Shown in pieces: positions 45,501 to 56,910 of a DNA stretch of 64,000 bases. Location: the NCBI GenBank assembly GCA_017311185.1, contig JAESUZ010004141.1:310001-374000 (forward strand), read 5' to 3'. The notes below the pieces were generated by a model, which searched no databases, was not told the origin of the DNA, and saw only the letters and a list, made by a program, of their open reading frames with translations. This DNA is from Proteles cristata cristata. Its lineage: Eukaryota; Chordata; Mammalia; Carnivora; Hyaenidae. Both the position numbers and the translations under genes were made by a program. How positions within the stretch are numbered: the first letter of the stretch is position 1; the number at the start of each line of letters is the position of its first letter.

Positions 45501-45854
45501 TTGTTCAATGGGCCAAGCCAGCCCGCCCAGAGCCCCCACCCCACTCGGTCTACACAGGGACCACTGACCTGTTCACCCCTCGGCCATTCTTCAGCAGCCA
45601 TACATGGCAGCGTGTCGCCTTTGTGACCTCGGTGAGCCTCCCATAGAGCCAGGGCCCCTGTGGACACCCCACCACACACGCACACACATGCACACACACA
45701 CACAGGCCACAGCGGCCCCTCACCGCCGTAGGTGTGACAGCCGCCCCGCTGCTGGCATGGCCACGTTTCCTCCGGAGCAGTTCCTTCACTGGCTCCTTCA
45801 CACGGACGCCCTGGTACGGCCGGGGTGGGGCCGGGGCTTGTTCTGGCGCCGAGG
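42212..45854 (-). CDS. POU2AF1: POU2AF1 (OCA-B / BOB.1 / OBF-1), coding exons 2-5 (spliced)
   Basis: This is the B-cell transcriptional coactivator that clamps POU2F1/POU2F2 on octamer DNA and drives immunoglobulin and germinal-centre genes in the nucleus. Four exons on the - strand (45854-45724, 45237-45195, 45112-44847, 42526-42212) join in frame into 251 codons including stop. With the roughly 7-residue first exon, the protein would be about 258 residues, close to the human 256 I recall. Exon 2 carries the POU- and DNA-binding peptide PYQGVRVKEPVKELLRRKRG. Exons 4 and 5 carry the proline- and tyrosine-rich activation region and the acidic C-terminus LLLEEEEGDAY...LSVEGF. All splice sites are canonical, and there is no damage. 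The gene is tail to tail with POU2AF3. Confidence 0.97.
42527..44846 (-). other. POU2AF1: POU2AF1 intron 4
   Basis: This 2,320-bp intron has donor GTATGT and acceptor CACAG. Besides one antisense MIR (44445-44665), I see only unassigned, partly GC-rich sequence. Confidence 0.85.
44445..44665 (-). mobile_element. MIR, antisense
   Basis: A well-kept copy: GAGTGTTTTCTGTATGCCAG, CCATTTCACAGGTGAGGACA, CTGGGGCTCAGAGAAATTAA and CCAGCTAGTAAGTGAAGGGA. Confidence 0.93.
44847..45112 (-). CDS. POU2AF1: POU2AF1 coding exon 4
   Basis: The acceptor ends CTTCCCACAG, the donor is GTATGT. The exon is 266 bp, phase 1 in and phase 0 out. It encodes GPSCLDMEVSASTVTEEG, then the Trp/Tyr/Pro-rich WTPYTEYVPHEAVSCPYSAD and SYTVVGPSSVLTY, ending ITNVT. 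Translation of the intron past the donor (VCHAKALL...) is not protein. Family knowledge places activation function in this region. Confidence 0.96.
45113..45194 (-). other. POU2AF1: POU2AF1 intron 3
   Basis: This is an unusually short 82-bp intron with donor GTAAGC and acceptor CCACAG. It contains no repeat. Confidence 0.9.
45195..45237 (-). CDS. POU2AF1: POU2AF1 coding exon 3 (43-bp microexon-like)
   Basis: The acceptor is CCTTCTAG, the donor GTAAGC. The exon is 43 bp, encodes VVLPHQPLATYTAV and leaves one base of a glycine codon (phase 1 exit). It matches the human VVLPHQPLATYTTVG segment as I remember it, with one change. Confidence 0.94.
45238..45723 (-). other. POU2AF1: POU2AF1 intron 2
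   Basis: This 486-bp intron has donor GTGAGG and acceptor CCTTCTAG. A short CA-rich stretch lies at 45671-45702. No gene-like features of its own. Confidence 0.9.
45724..45854 (-). CDS. POU2AF1: POU2AF1 coding exon 2 (POU-binding peptide)
   Basis: The acceptor reads TTTTCGCAG, the donor GTGAGG. The exon is 131 bp and enters in phase 1, with two bases finishing a split codon, then SAPEQAPAPPRPYQGVRVKE. It ends on a whole codon after VTPTA. The basic segment VKELLRRKRGHASS is in the peptide known from the BOB.1-POU-octamer structure to contact both POU subdomains and DNA. Compared with the human start I remember (PTAPEQAP), the acceptor used here adds about two residues (A-S) before APEQ. Confidence 0.95.
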
Positions 45855-46360
45855 CTGCGAAAAGCAAGGTCACTGGTGCTCATCAGCTTCCCAGACGAGC
45901 CCCCAACCCCATGTGTCCGCTCCTCTCCTTGAGGGTCTGTGGCTGTCTCACCTCAGCTGTGCCTAAACAAGGAGGACCCACCAGACTTCCTAGACAGTTT
46001 CCCCCAAGCCTTCTTCATAGCTCCCTTCTGCCTCACCAATTAAGCCCTGTAAACTTAAGGTACAATTGAAAGTCCTGGGCTGCATCAGCTCACCCCATTT
46101 TCCAACCACTTTGCACACCAAGGACTTCATCAACCCTGACTCTGGCCAGAAGGCCTACTCAGACTTCTCTTCGTCTCCTCATCTTTGAGATTTCCCATGG
46201 TCAGGATTCACGCTCACGCTTTCCAGCCTCCTGGTTCATCCTGGCTCACACCCAGTGCAATGCTCTGGCGGCCCGCGGCTGCCCACGGAAGTGGTTTCAT
46301 CCTCCGGCCTCTTAGACAGACCTGGTTAGTGCTCATCACAGGGGGTAGTGGAGGACAGCA

Positions 46361-46592
46361 TAAGAGCAGAGACTCTGAGTCGGATAGTAAAGGCCTTGAA
46401 ATCTGACCCTGGCACATTCTAGCTCTGTGATCCTGGGCAGGTTACTAAACCTCTCTGTGCAATTTCTTATCAAAAAAATGTCATAAGGAGTCGCTGACTT
46501 AGGGGAACCTCAGGACCTAGTAAATGAGAAGCACAGTATATGCTTAGTAAAAAATCAGGCACAGAGCGAGCATTTAATAAATGTGCAATCTG
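46361..46592 (+). mobile_element. MIR
   Basis: It reads TTCTAGCTCTGTGATCCTGG, GCAGGTTACTAAACCTCTCT, GTGCAATTTCTTATCA and a 3' end GAGCATTTAATAAATGTGC, nearly full length in + orientation. Confidence 0.92.
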
Positions 46593-47489
46593 CTGTATGA
46601 TAATTACTAATCCTTTGGTGTAAATGTCTTATGCCCCTACCTGGATGATAAACTTCTCAAGATGAAATACTATACCTTATTTCTCTATATCTTCCCAAGG
46701 GGCTTGTCTGCAGCAAGCTCAGTAAGGGCTTTGTTGCTTAACCAGTCGGATGATTATTTGGAATGTGCTGCCATTCACCTTCCCTTTACCCAGGCCACCT
46801 TTAGAATGGGCCACAGTGAATGGTTGCTGGGTTCTCCGGGGCCCCCAGGACAGAGGACCAATGCCCAGTGGTCATCCACATACTTGGAGCCAGGCAGTGT
46901 CCAGACTTGCCATAGAGAACAGGCTCCCTGTGCCCCTTGTCATCAAAGCTGGGAAACCCAAGTGCTGAGCTAGAGCTGGGCACTTCCTGGCCAGGGAGAG
47001 CAGGTCAGAAGCAGCCATGGCTGGGCACTGACCTCTGCCCTACCAGACCGCCCTCAGCCTAGGGCCCTGGATGGCAGGGCTGGCTCAGCCAAGAATAGTG
47101 AGCAGCCCTGGCCCTGGGGACCCACACACGGAGCTCATTATCATCCCTGATAAAGGCCCCAGGGACCTGGGCTCTGAATCAAAAGCCTGGAAACCTAGGT
47201 ATCTATTAAACCCGGAACCACAGTGCTACCTGGCTGAACTTTGCTCAGTAAACACCCAGCTGATAAGAACCCATGCCTGACCCAGCACCAGGCCTCCATC
47301 ATGCTCCAGGCACACACACAGTTGGCCTTCAAGCCAAGCAGGCAGAGAGAGGCAGCAGGGGGGAGAGAAAGGGGTGTTCAAGAGCCCCAGGGACACGATG
47401 CAGAGAACCCCAGACTCAGACGCATCCACAGGGGCTTCCTAGCCTGGCCAGGTAGCGGGATTGACCAGAGAGTGGTGCACAGAGCAGAT

Positions 47490-47600
47490 ACCCAGGTAGT
47501 TCTGATCCTGGGGCGGGGGGTTGGGGGGGGGGGTGATGTGGGCCTGGGAATCTATATTTTAAATGTCTTTCGGGTGACTCTGAAGCTCTGCTGGGGTCAG
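47490..47600 (+). mobile_element. MER5-type hAT remnant (3' half)
   Basis: It reads GTTCTGATCCTGGGGCGGGG, GGGCCTGGGAATCTATATTT and GTGACTCTGAAGCTCTGCTG, the right half of MER5A, with an expanded G run in the middle. Confidence 0.6.
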
Positions 47601-47744
47601 CATCACTGATAACCCACGCCTGATGGAATGCAAGAGTCTCCCCCTAAAATCCTGATAGGAGATAATTATCCTCTTTTTAATTCCAACCCCCCACCCCGCC
47701 ATCACCCCCATCATAACGAGGAGTCTCGACTGATATTCATTCAT

Positions 47745-47880
47745 TCTTTCAACTATTCCTGGGCACTAGGAATATAGCACCCAGCAAGATAGCTGTGGCC
47801 CCTGCCCACAAGCAGCTTGCGTCTGGTGGGAGAGACAAGCAATGAAATAGTTAGAACTGACATAAAATCAGGCTGAAACT
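47745..47880 (-). mobile_element. L2-like remnant, antisense
   Basis: It reads TCCTGGGCACTAGGAATATA, CCCCTGCCCACAAGCAGCTT and GTCTGGTGGGAGAGACAAGC, the pattern typical of reversed L2 3' ends. Strand and family rest on memory. Confidence 0.5.
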
Positions 47881-48024
47881 GGAGTGTGGAGCAGAGAGAT
47901 CCGGCCTCGTACCAATGCCCTGGGCCTACCTGGGCACCATATCCTGCATAAAAGCAACAGTAACAATGGACCTGAGAGCCAAAAATAACTGTATTCAATT
48001 CTGGGATGTTGCCGGTTGATGGGA

Positions 48025-48125
48025 AGGTCTCAGATGATTTACTTAACACCCTGGGCCTCAATAATCCATGTCTAACACAGTGGTTGTGAGGATTCCCTGC
48101 AATAATACACAGGAGGTTTGCAAAG
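48025..48125 (+). mobile_element. MIR, partial
   Basis: It reads ATTTACTTAACACCCTGGGC, CTCAATAATCCATGTCTAAC and GTTGTGAGGATTCCCTGC, a diverged + MIR. A further MIR-like 3' piece lies at about 48325-48435. Confidence 0.5.
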
Positions 48126-48930
48126 CCACGGCGGGCTATGGTAGATATCCCTTTCCTTCCCCTGCCCCCACCCACTTCCACCTTCCTCTGGGAAGGAGCT
48201 TCAGGGCCAGGAAGCTCTTCTGCTTGCTTGACAGGCCACGTGGTAACAGGCACCATTTTTCTTGACTTTGCCTTCTAGTGACCTGCCATTCATAATCCAT
48301 CGGCAGCCTTCTCACCTCTGCAGTGAGGATCATAATGGCATACACCTGCTAGGGTTGAGAATTCCATGTAAGTGCTTGACACAGAGCTTGTGCTGAGCAA
48401 GCATTAAGTAAATGTGAGCTAACATTATCTTTAGTAGTAGTAGTGGTATCTCTTTCTGGCATCTGAAGGCAGATACCAGGTCCCCTGTAGAGTCTGAATG
48501 AGCATCCCATTCTTCCAGCTGTTTCTTCATGACACGTTCCAGATCCTTCTAACGCTCCTTCTGGGTGCCTCCCCCCTCCACCTCCCCCCGTGATCACTGA
48601 TGCCCGGCGTTGGCCACAGACCCCAGGTGGGGCCCAATGCGGCAGCGAGCAGGGGCGCCTGCCCTCCCACACTCTGCTCGCTCATTCTCAGTCACCCACA
48701 GTGCCTTCATTCACACCCATGTCAGGCTACACTTGTCTGCAGCTGGGTTTCTGGCTATTCTAGGAACAGGCTACAGCCTAAGGCGTTACACACTTGGAAG
48801 AAACTCAGGGGACAGGGCTATTTGGGGAGTCTAAGCACCGTGGTCACACTCTTAATTCAGCTGAGGGACGAGAAAGACTCAATCCCACATGCACACATCT
48901 CAGTCCAGACCAAAGACATAACCCCCTCTG

Positions 48931-48938
48931 ATTTGCAT
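48931..48938 (-). promoter_or_regulatory. POU2AF1: Octamer ATTTGCAT in POU2AF1 intron 1
   Basis: A perfect octamer, in the context CTCTGATTTGCATGCACAC, about 3 kb upstream of exon 2 in the direction of transcription and outside recognised repeats. Confidence 0.4.
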
Positions 48939-51900
48939 GCACACTTGTGAGGAAGGGTCCAGAGGACTCCCCACCCGCTCCCTCCCAGGAAGTGGACACG
49001 CCGAACACTTGGCCGCAAAGGGGCCAGCTGGGGATTTCCAGGATCTTGCCTAGGGACGGCTTCCTGCCTCCTGTTGGTTTTGAATCAATGAACAAAGAGG
49101 GCTTGGGGGAGGTGCTGTGAGTGGAGGGTATCACCCTCTGATGTCAGGACTTCCTTAGAAGCCACAGTGTCAACAGGTGTGCCCTGGCACAACCACCATA
49201 TGGAGAGCAGTTTCTAAGTCCCACCTCTTCCTAGTGCAAAACTCCCAGAGCTCTCCAGGGCCTCGCCCCTCCCCATCTACAGGCCCACAACCAGCTGCCA
49301 AGGAATCCCGGAACTGACTGCAAGCGCGCATGCGCGAGGGTCCATCCCCAGGTGTCTTTGTAAAGTGACCGTGAAATACCAGAATCAGAAGCCTCGGGAC
49401 AATTCCCAAAGGACCCCGGTGGCCAAGCGTATTTGCAAAGCCAAAACTTGCAGCTAGTGCTTTTCACACCAACTTTTGTAAAGCAACAATAAACGTTTCT
49501 AATTCTATGGTAAGTGCTGTGTCCCCTCGCCACCAGCCTGAGAAACCAGCGGACAGATACAAACTTGGGAAAAGAAGTTTGCCTGAAATCATGATTGCTT
49601 TCCCTCGGGGGCGCCTGGATCCCTGAACCGAGCTACTTTAAAACTAGAATGCTGAAAAGAACATTTTTAAGATTCTTAAAATAATTTCTCAATAATAAGT
49701 AAGAGCAAAACAAAGCAGGAGATGAAGATGATGCTACCCAAACCAGTTTCCCAGAGTAGAGTTGACCAGAAATTTTAGTAGCCCCCTGACCAAATTGCAG
49801 CTTCAGGTAGCATGTCCTGAAAGCCTGAAGCCTCCTCACCATTTATCCTGCGGTTTGAAGTCCCCTTAAGTCTCCTGGGAGCTTCCAAGTGTCCGCCACT
49901 GAGAAAAATCTTTCCACCTAAACATGAGCCTCTTGGGCTTTGCTAGGAATCTGCTTTCTTAGCGTGAGACACTCAGCCGTTTTACCTTCCCACCACCAGA
50001 AGTCAGTCACCGATGGAGTTCGGGGGGAGTGGGGGGAAGAAAGAGGAAAAAAAGCCAACAAAACTCATTTACAGAAAAACCTATAACTTTGGCCCCAGTG
50101 AGGGCTTCCCTTTTCCAAAATGAGCGACGAAAAAAATCTGAAGGTATAAAAAGTCAGCAGAAGACATTTCAGTTCCCCCTGCCACACACCCGGACACGCT
50201 CCACATCACAAAAATAAGAGTCCTGCAGCTGTCGTTCCACTGGAGGGCACAGACCATGACAGATCGGGCCAACTGGTCACTTCAGGCAGTGGGCTGGCTG
50301 CATGCGGCATTGTGCATGTTCGCACCGAGCTTAGGGAGCATGTGGAAGCCACTCATTTAAATAAACACGGCCCTCTAGTTCCCTGAAGAAGGGATGATAA
50401 ATATGACTGAGGACATATGCAAAATTGTCAGCACTTGTTTATTTAATCACCCCGTGTAAAGCGCATTCACCCCACAGTGAGGAAGCTAAGGAGACACATC
50501 CCTCCTAGTGGCTCCTAGTGGAGCGAACACCCACGTATGTGTCACTAACTTCTCCAGTCAGCTTTCAGAGAGCCTTCTTCAGACAGGTGCTACCTAGAAC
50601 AATGTCCAGGATCCTCTTGAAAGAAGACTCTTCTCCTGGTCACTGTCCTGTTACAGATTTCCTATGAGACGCCAGGGCCATGCAGTAAGTTGAACACCAG
50701 ATAAGACTGCGACTCTAAGGGCTAGTTGGGATCCAGGGTAAGCGTACATTTCTACCATCACAACCAGGAAGAGGAACCCATCTCACTCATGTCAACCACC
50801 CAGCTCACTGAACATGCTGTCCATTTACAGCTGACTGCTTGAATCTCAAACCTGGAGCCACACTAGACCATTTTGAAAGACAAAACCTTCCCAGCCCAGA
50901 AGGACACATGACACACTCTTGATCACTCCAAGTAACCTCAGCAAATATTATTCTCTTTTGCTGTTGAAACTTCAGTATTTTTTTTTTTAAATCCACTAAG
51001 GAGAAATACAAATAATTTTCTCTTTACTTGTAGCAAAATCAAAACCAAATAAGTGAACAATAGGAATTCAAGCCTAGGGCTAACAAACTTGTCCTAGGTT
51101 CTAACTGAAAACAAAGTCATAAAAGTTGCTGACACTTTTCACCTTAATGTAAAGAAGTTTGTTTGTGTTCTCAGCCGAAGGTAGTTGAGGGCGCCTGGGA
51201 AAGCTTAGCTCATGTCGGCCAAAGGATTATCCACATCCTTAATTGAAACACTAATGCGAATGTTCCTCTTCTGGTGAAGATCTGAGTCAAAGTTTTCAAA
51301 TTTGTTCTTTCCATTCATGGACAATGGCTGATTTTTTTCCAAACAGGAAGAAATAACTTGGGCTTTGGCCAAAGATTGGACTTGACACGCTACAGAAAAT
51401 CTTTCCTGCCCAATTTACACTAGATTGCTGTTTACTTTTTTTTCAATGGATGCCAACAAAGAGATTTCATATGCATGTAAATGTGGGCTTTCCACTCACT
51501 GATGTTTGAACTGAAAGGACTCTGCAACTAGAAGGTATCACCCTGTCACTCATACAATCTAGCAATCTGGATAACACACAAGGAGAGGCGGAAAAAGATA
51601 GATGAACCAAAAAAAAAATGCCTTTAAAGGGGTTTAGAAGATATGAGAAAGTAGAACCTCAACCAAATTACAATCTGATGTTGCTTGTAAGGCTGCTGAG
51701 GCAGCCAAAAATGAGTAAGTCATGGCATCTTGATGTGTAGACTGGGATGTCTACATCAGAGAGCTCCAAGATGGCGGCTGATCTCAGGCTCTCTGGTCTG
51801 ATCAGACAAGGGAAGGGAAAAGTAGTGACATTTCCTCTCTCTCTTTGTCCCCATTCTAAGAGGCATGCTCTCATCAGCAGGTCACTGGAAAAGGATGAAA

Positions 51901-52559
51901 GAGAGCCATAGACCTGGGCAGGCCAAAAGGACCTAGAGCTAACAGCCTGAGAAAGAGCCAAGGGAGGCTCCCAAAGTATACCTGGGGTGACCACAGAGGC
52001 TTATTCAGTCTTAGAAACCACAGAGCCCCTGACCAAGGAGGTCTAGGAGCTGAGTGATCCCTATTGAAGGGAAGCCCCAGCCAGCCTGGAATGAATACCC
52101 AGGGTGACCACATTCCTCTCAGGTTATGTTAGACTTGAGCAGAGAGCCAGTTTTCCTGCAGTCTACTTCAGTCCACTCTCATCCACCAAGTTCCTGCATG
52201 AGGTATTCCCATTCCACAGCCTCAGGATTACCTGGATTGTCCCGAAGTCCTGGATGTCTCACTCCATGACTTTGGGTGAGGTCAGCCAAAGGGCCGCTAG
52301 TGCCAGAGCCTTCAGACTCTCTTCACAGGTACATCCTTCCCCCGTGCCTTCCATCCCATGCATCCATCCTCCCTCCAAACGCCAGCAGAACAAGCAGAGC
52401 AGACAAGGCTCTTGGATTTCTCTCTACTTCCGGAGATAGTGTCCATGTTCTGCTGCTTCTTTGTGGAGACTCAGGCATGTTGAATGCATGCATGCCAAAG
52501 GTCCCTGTATTTCCTGGTCATGAACTTAGCCCCCAGGAACTCAGAAATCACCATGCTCA

Positions 52560-52760
52560 CCTTTGCACACAATGTTCTGTGGCTCACACAGCCTTGACAC
52601 AAATGATTTCATGTGTGGCCTCACCACAACTTCTGAAATAGGCAGGGAAGGTCTCCCTCTCACCCCCCCTTTCCACTGATGAGGAACATGGTGCCCAGAG
52701 GTGTTCAGTGGCTTGCCCAAGTCCACACTTGTAAATAGCTGTGTCATCAGCTAAACCCAG
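52560..52760 (-). mobile_element. MIR, antisense (diverged)
   Basis: It reads CCACTGATGAGGAACATGGT, GCCCAGAGGTGTTCAGTGGC and TTGCCCAAGTCCACACTTGT, the reversed MIR core. Confidence 0.75.
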
Positions 52761-53227
52761 GACCTCTGATTCCAAGCACAGTCCATTTCTGCCTCACCCT
52801 GCCTGTCCTCTGCCTGGGCAAGTCCATTTCTTTTTCTGGGTGACCCTGAAGGTCAGTCACCAAATGTCCCCTGCCAAGTTCTGACCCTCATTCCTCTTGG
52901 TGGAGTCTGGGATTGGACCACCCTGATCCAGTCTCCTTTGACTGCCAATTTCCCCAAGAAATAGTGTTTCCCATCTGAGTGAGGAAAAATAAGTCCATGA
53001 GAAGGTTACCAGCAGTGTGCTCACATGAGTGACGAGAACTGAGAGGCCCAAACAATTCCCCGCAAAGTTTTATTTTTGGTATTTTCGACTGAAATGACAG
53101 TGGATAGGTCCACCTGAGAAACCAGCTGCATCTGCCCGTCTCTTACAGAAACTGGGGTCACCAGAGCAGAAAGTGCTCCATCTGAGATACACTGGGTCCC
53201 AGAGCAGAAGACAAGACTAGGAGAGCT

Positions 53228-53370
53228 CTGGTAGAGCAGGCCCTGAACAAATGCTCACTAAGCAGAGTAAACCAGGTCCCAGCCATCATGGAGCTCACTG
53301 TCTAGTGGGGTATAGACATTCATTAAATAAATGCATAAGCTAGAATTACGAGCTGTGACAGAGCTGCAAG
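53228..53370 (-). mobile_element. L2-like remnant, antisense
   Basis: It reads GGAGCTCACTGTCTAGTGGG, then TTCATTAAATAAATGCATAA, and GAGCTGTGACAG, the same pattern as at 47745-47880. Confidence 0.5.
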
Positions 53371-53476
53371 TGCCTCACAGTCAAAGTTTTGTGGCTTGTT
53401 TCGCTGGTTTCCACCTCCACTTCATTCTTTCTTGGACTTACTTGAGCAGTGAATGGGGGCCCCAGTCTGTAGGGGC

Positions 53477-53484
53477 TATATAAA
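53477..53484 (+). promoter_or_regulatory. TATA box TATATAAA of a candidate antisense transcript
   Basis: GGGGCTATATAAAGGGG is an almost ideal TATA context. Some 30 nt downstream (about 53507-53512) would be the start site. It reads opposite to POU2AF1, inside its intron 1. Use is not known. Confidence 0.4.
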
Positions 53485-53507
53485 GGGGACAGTGCAAGAG
53501 GCATGAT

Positions 53508-53566
53508 TTTTCTGTCTCCAAGGCAGAGAGACGGCTCTGGGATCAGGCTCAGCCCACACCATGAAT
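53508..53566 (+). other. Candidate first exon: short leader, ATG AAT, consensus donor
   Basis: After the TATA box and its expected start site comes a leader of about 53 nt, then ATG at 53561 in good context (A at -3), one more codon, AAT, and the perfect donor GTAAGT at 53567. The first ATG downstream of the TATA, at 53503, lies at or before the expected start site, so the 53561 ATG would be the first in the RNA. I could not identify a matching downstream exon or a gene family, so this may be chance or a decayed promoter. Confidence 0.3.
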
Positions 53567-53974
53567 GTAAGTCTGACCCAAGACACGCAAAGTAGTTGCA
53601 AATGTTCAGGGTTCGCCACCAGCCCTCGGGGCCCTGGATGACCTCCAAAGATGTTATACCAGCTGCTCCTGTCCTATCTTGGCTGATTAGCCCACTAGAG
53701 GAAGACCAGTCCCAGGAACTCAGATTCTGAGATAGAAATTGGCCTGCTCCAGAGGCTCTGTATCTCAAATCTAACTTCCTGAGATTCATATTTGCAGGAG
53801 CTTTTGAGTCAGTCACAACTGCTCCCGGTGAAGTAAGAATCCGCTTCCATCTAAGGGTGGACTTATTTCAACGGGGAGAGGATGAAGCACCTAATGGAAC
53901 CCTAAAACCCTTGGCCTTGAAAAATGACATGATGCTGTTTGGGACTCAAGTGGACCTAGTTTGGAAAGCCTACG

Positions 53975-54147
53975 ACACAGCTTGTCACTGGGTGACCTTT
54001 GGCAAATCACTTAACATGTACGTGCTTCAGATTCCCTATTCACTAAATGAGAGTCATGATATCCATCTCATGGTATTGTCATGAGGACTGTATGAAATTA
54101 ACACAGTTAAGCACCCAGTACATAACAGTTGTTCAACAAATGGCTGT
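53975..54147 (+). mobile_element. MIR
   Basis: It reads CACTGGGTGACCTTTGGCAA, ATCACTTAACATGTACGTGC, GTCATGAGGACTGTATGAAA and AAGCACCCAGTACATAACAG, nearly full length in + orientation. Confidence 0.9.
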
Positions 54148-56876
54148 TTTTCCTATGACCTCAGCCCATCACTCATCAGAGAAGCAGCTAGCCCTTGTGC
54201 TGTGATTCTAACTTGCCCTCGTCTTACTATTACTGAATGTCTCCATCCTCAACACACCCAGAGCTTCAGTTGCCAGGAAGGCCTGTCTCAACCTGCCTTC
54301 ACTGTACTCCTGGAAGTCATCCCTCAGGTGTCTGGGCCTGGTGTCTCCAAGCAACAGGAGAGCTATGTTTAGGAGACAGAGGGCCAATGATGCTGCAGAG
54401 AGACTCGGCAAAGACCACAACTGCAAACAGAAACAAGCCTGGACAGGAAACACCAAAATCCTAGCATTGGTCTCTTTTTAAAGGTACCATGAGCTGACCA
54501 GAAGGATGTCTTTATGTCTTTCTTCAGAAGCCAGCAGAGGAGTAGGTTTGTGGCAAATTTAAATTTTTGAAGAATAGCACCAGGAAGGAGCACCTGGGAG
54601 ATTTTCGAGAGGCAGACAAAGATGGCATGCCCTTGTCCTAACCTCAGATACAGCCACTCAAGGAATTTCTATGTATCTCCCAGTGGACAGAGACAGAGCC
54701 ATGACTGAGACCATGGTCATGGTACTTCTCCAAAGGGCCAGAACATATCCCATATGGGTTGGAAACATGGCAGTGTGTGCGGGAAGGTTCTTTGGTGGTC
54801 AGGTAGGGAAGTTTTATCACCTATTAGAGCAAGGCAGACTTCTGGTTGACATACTGGGGGCATTGCCTTAGCTTTACCAAGAGAAGCAAGAATCAGAATG
54901 GGGAAAGAGAGGGTCTTTCAAGACCATAACAGGGGATGAGCCAACCCAAGGTGTCTACTCAAATTTTATAGCAGGTAGCACCAAAGAGAGGAGATTGAGC
55001 AGAGGAGACAGATACAGCTTTCCTTACGAGATTAAGACCTGGAGGCTGAACCTAGAATTGAGAGTCTGATCAAGAACAGGAAATACCTATGGTCAGGCAG
55101 CTGGAGGACAAGAAACTCAATTGTTTATTCCCTGGTTTAAATAATATCTAGTTTGAGATTTTCCAGACCAAAGAGATTCTTGTTAAAGAAATCAAATTTT
55201 CCCAAGACCGCTTTCCTGGAGGAAAGACTCTTTGGACCCAACACCAGCTGTACATTTGGGTCAAGTCCAGGTGCTCCAGTCCCAAGGCTTGTGGTGGCCT
55301 GGGACACAGCCCGTGTGAGTGAAATTAGACCTTATAGTTGATTCATGATGTGAGGTGTAACTGCCAGTCATGATGAGATTTTTTGTCAAGTCTCTGCTTT
55401 ACTAACCAGTGGCCTCGTGGCATGGGTGCGTGAAGTTACTAGAATAACAAGGCTGAGAGAGGAGTCACCAGGTCAATCTTTGAGGAACATATGCCCTTCT
55501 TTGTTCAGAAGATATCCACATAGACTGAAAATATGGCTTTCACAGCTTCAAAGCTTAACGGAGACCAATACAACATGCTTCACAGTGACTCACTTTGCTT
55601 TAGGAGTGTAGTGTTTTCCCTGGAAGCATTCAACCCAATGACTTATGACCAGCTATTAGGAATCTTGCAGAATGAGTGGAAAATTGGTCCAGGTCATGAT
55701 TGTCAAGCTATGATCTAAAGAACCTTAGGATACAATGAAGTCACCTGGAGTTGCCAGCCAAGGGAAGGAAGCAGGAGGGTCAGGGGTTGAATAAGCAATC
55801 AGAGCTTCACTATCCCCCAAATGGCTCCATTTTTATTTTTGTATTGGAGGTCTGCAGTAGGTTTGGTTTGGATAAGGAGGTTTGTGCCCCCCCAAAAAAA
55901 TGTTGTAAACACCAGCCTATGCATCCTTGGATTTTCTCCCTAATGTTCATCCATCATGTCCTAATATGCTTCGTCATCTCCCAAGATCTAAACAAGAAGT
56001 CTGACTATCATTTATTCTTGAGAATCTATATCCAGTGCCACATGATTCCACCTTCCTCTCCCCACTGCCAAAGATAATTTATTTCATCGCTTGATCTCCG
56101 TACTAGGAATAATTCCATTATTGGGTGGCTGTCTGCATGCAAAGGATGACAAATGGGTGATTGATTTTCCTTCCATGCCTTTCATTCCTGAATTGGTGTT
56201 GCTTTCACCCAGCACTCAAACTCGCTCCAGCTTTCACCTCTCTTGTCTCTTTTTTTCTTTCTTTTCTGTCTCCCTAGCATTTATCAGTCCTGGAAATTTA
56301 TAACAATCTTTGTACACTTCCTATCTTTCCATTAAATGTATGAGTCTTTCTAGAGGATTAAAAAGCAATGCAGCTTTTCTCACGTGTGGTCAGATCCTTT
56401 TTGGCCCCAACACCTGGTCTGAGAGTATCTCTGGTTTATAGCTCTTTGCCTGCCTATCTTCCCAGAAAGTGATACTGATGAAACCAGTACCAAGAAAGGC
56501 AGCACACTGGTGTTTCAGTTTTCAGTATCATTTGTGCTATTTCTTGCAAAATTCAAGGGTCATTCTCCTGACAGCTAGATTATCAGCACCTCAGTCCAAT
56601 TTTGTGAATTAAAAAACAAGCAAACAAACAAACACAATTTATCAGTCAGTATGAGCCTGCTGCCTGATGAGGCATGATTGAAAATGGGGGCCCAGGCTCC
56701 AAGTTTGGTCACAGAGTAGCCAGCTTCACCATCAGCATGAGCCCTGATCACTAGCCCCACCACACGTTACAAGACTGGAAACGTGTTTGCCCTGCTATTT
56801 CACAAGAAATGCAGAACTCAGAGGCCACACAAATTACGATCTATAATTAGCTGCATAAGCTTTATTCTCAGATGTA
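54148..56876 (-). other. POU2AF1: POU2AF1 intron 1, unassigned part
   Basis: I recognise no repeat family here and no POU2AF1 exon. The + frame at 55751-56077 (108 codons, hydrophobic middle LMFIHHVLICFVI) has no family I know. Confidence 0.5.
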
Positions 56877-56898
56877 GAGAGAGAGAGAGAGAGAGAGC
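56877..56898. repeat. (GA)n microsatellite
   Basis: A short GAGAGAGAG run just left of an antisense MIR. Confidence 0.9.
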
Positions 56899-56910
56899 GG
56901 GAAATTAAGA

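Larger units (their letters stand above)
45855..52559 (-). other. POU2AF1: POU2AF1 intron 1, proximal part
   Basis: Intronic sequence to the right of exon 2. Remnants of MIR (46361-46592, 48025-48125, about 48325-48435), MER5 (about 47490-47600) and L2 (47745-47880) occur, but no CanSINE. An octamer lies at 48931-48938. The G-rich run at 47509-47532 could form quadruplex structure. I looked for exon 1 (MLWQKPT in human) on the - strand and did not find it. Confidence 0.65.

Noticed and set aside
45470..45883. A 137-codon - strand frame overlapping POU2AF1 exon 2
   Set aside because: It is in a different frame from the conserved peptide and is a shadow of exon 2 and its flanks.
49605..49625. 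GGGGGCGCCTGGATCCC, resembling a SINE head
   Set aside because: Only about 10 bases match; there is no body, CT run or A-rich tail.
55751..56077. A 108-codon + frame with a hydrophobic middle
   Set aside because: No recognisable family, no splice context and ordinary composition; length alone is not enough.
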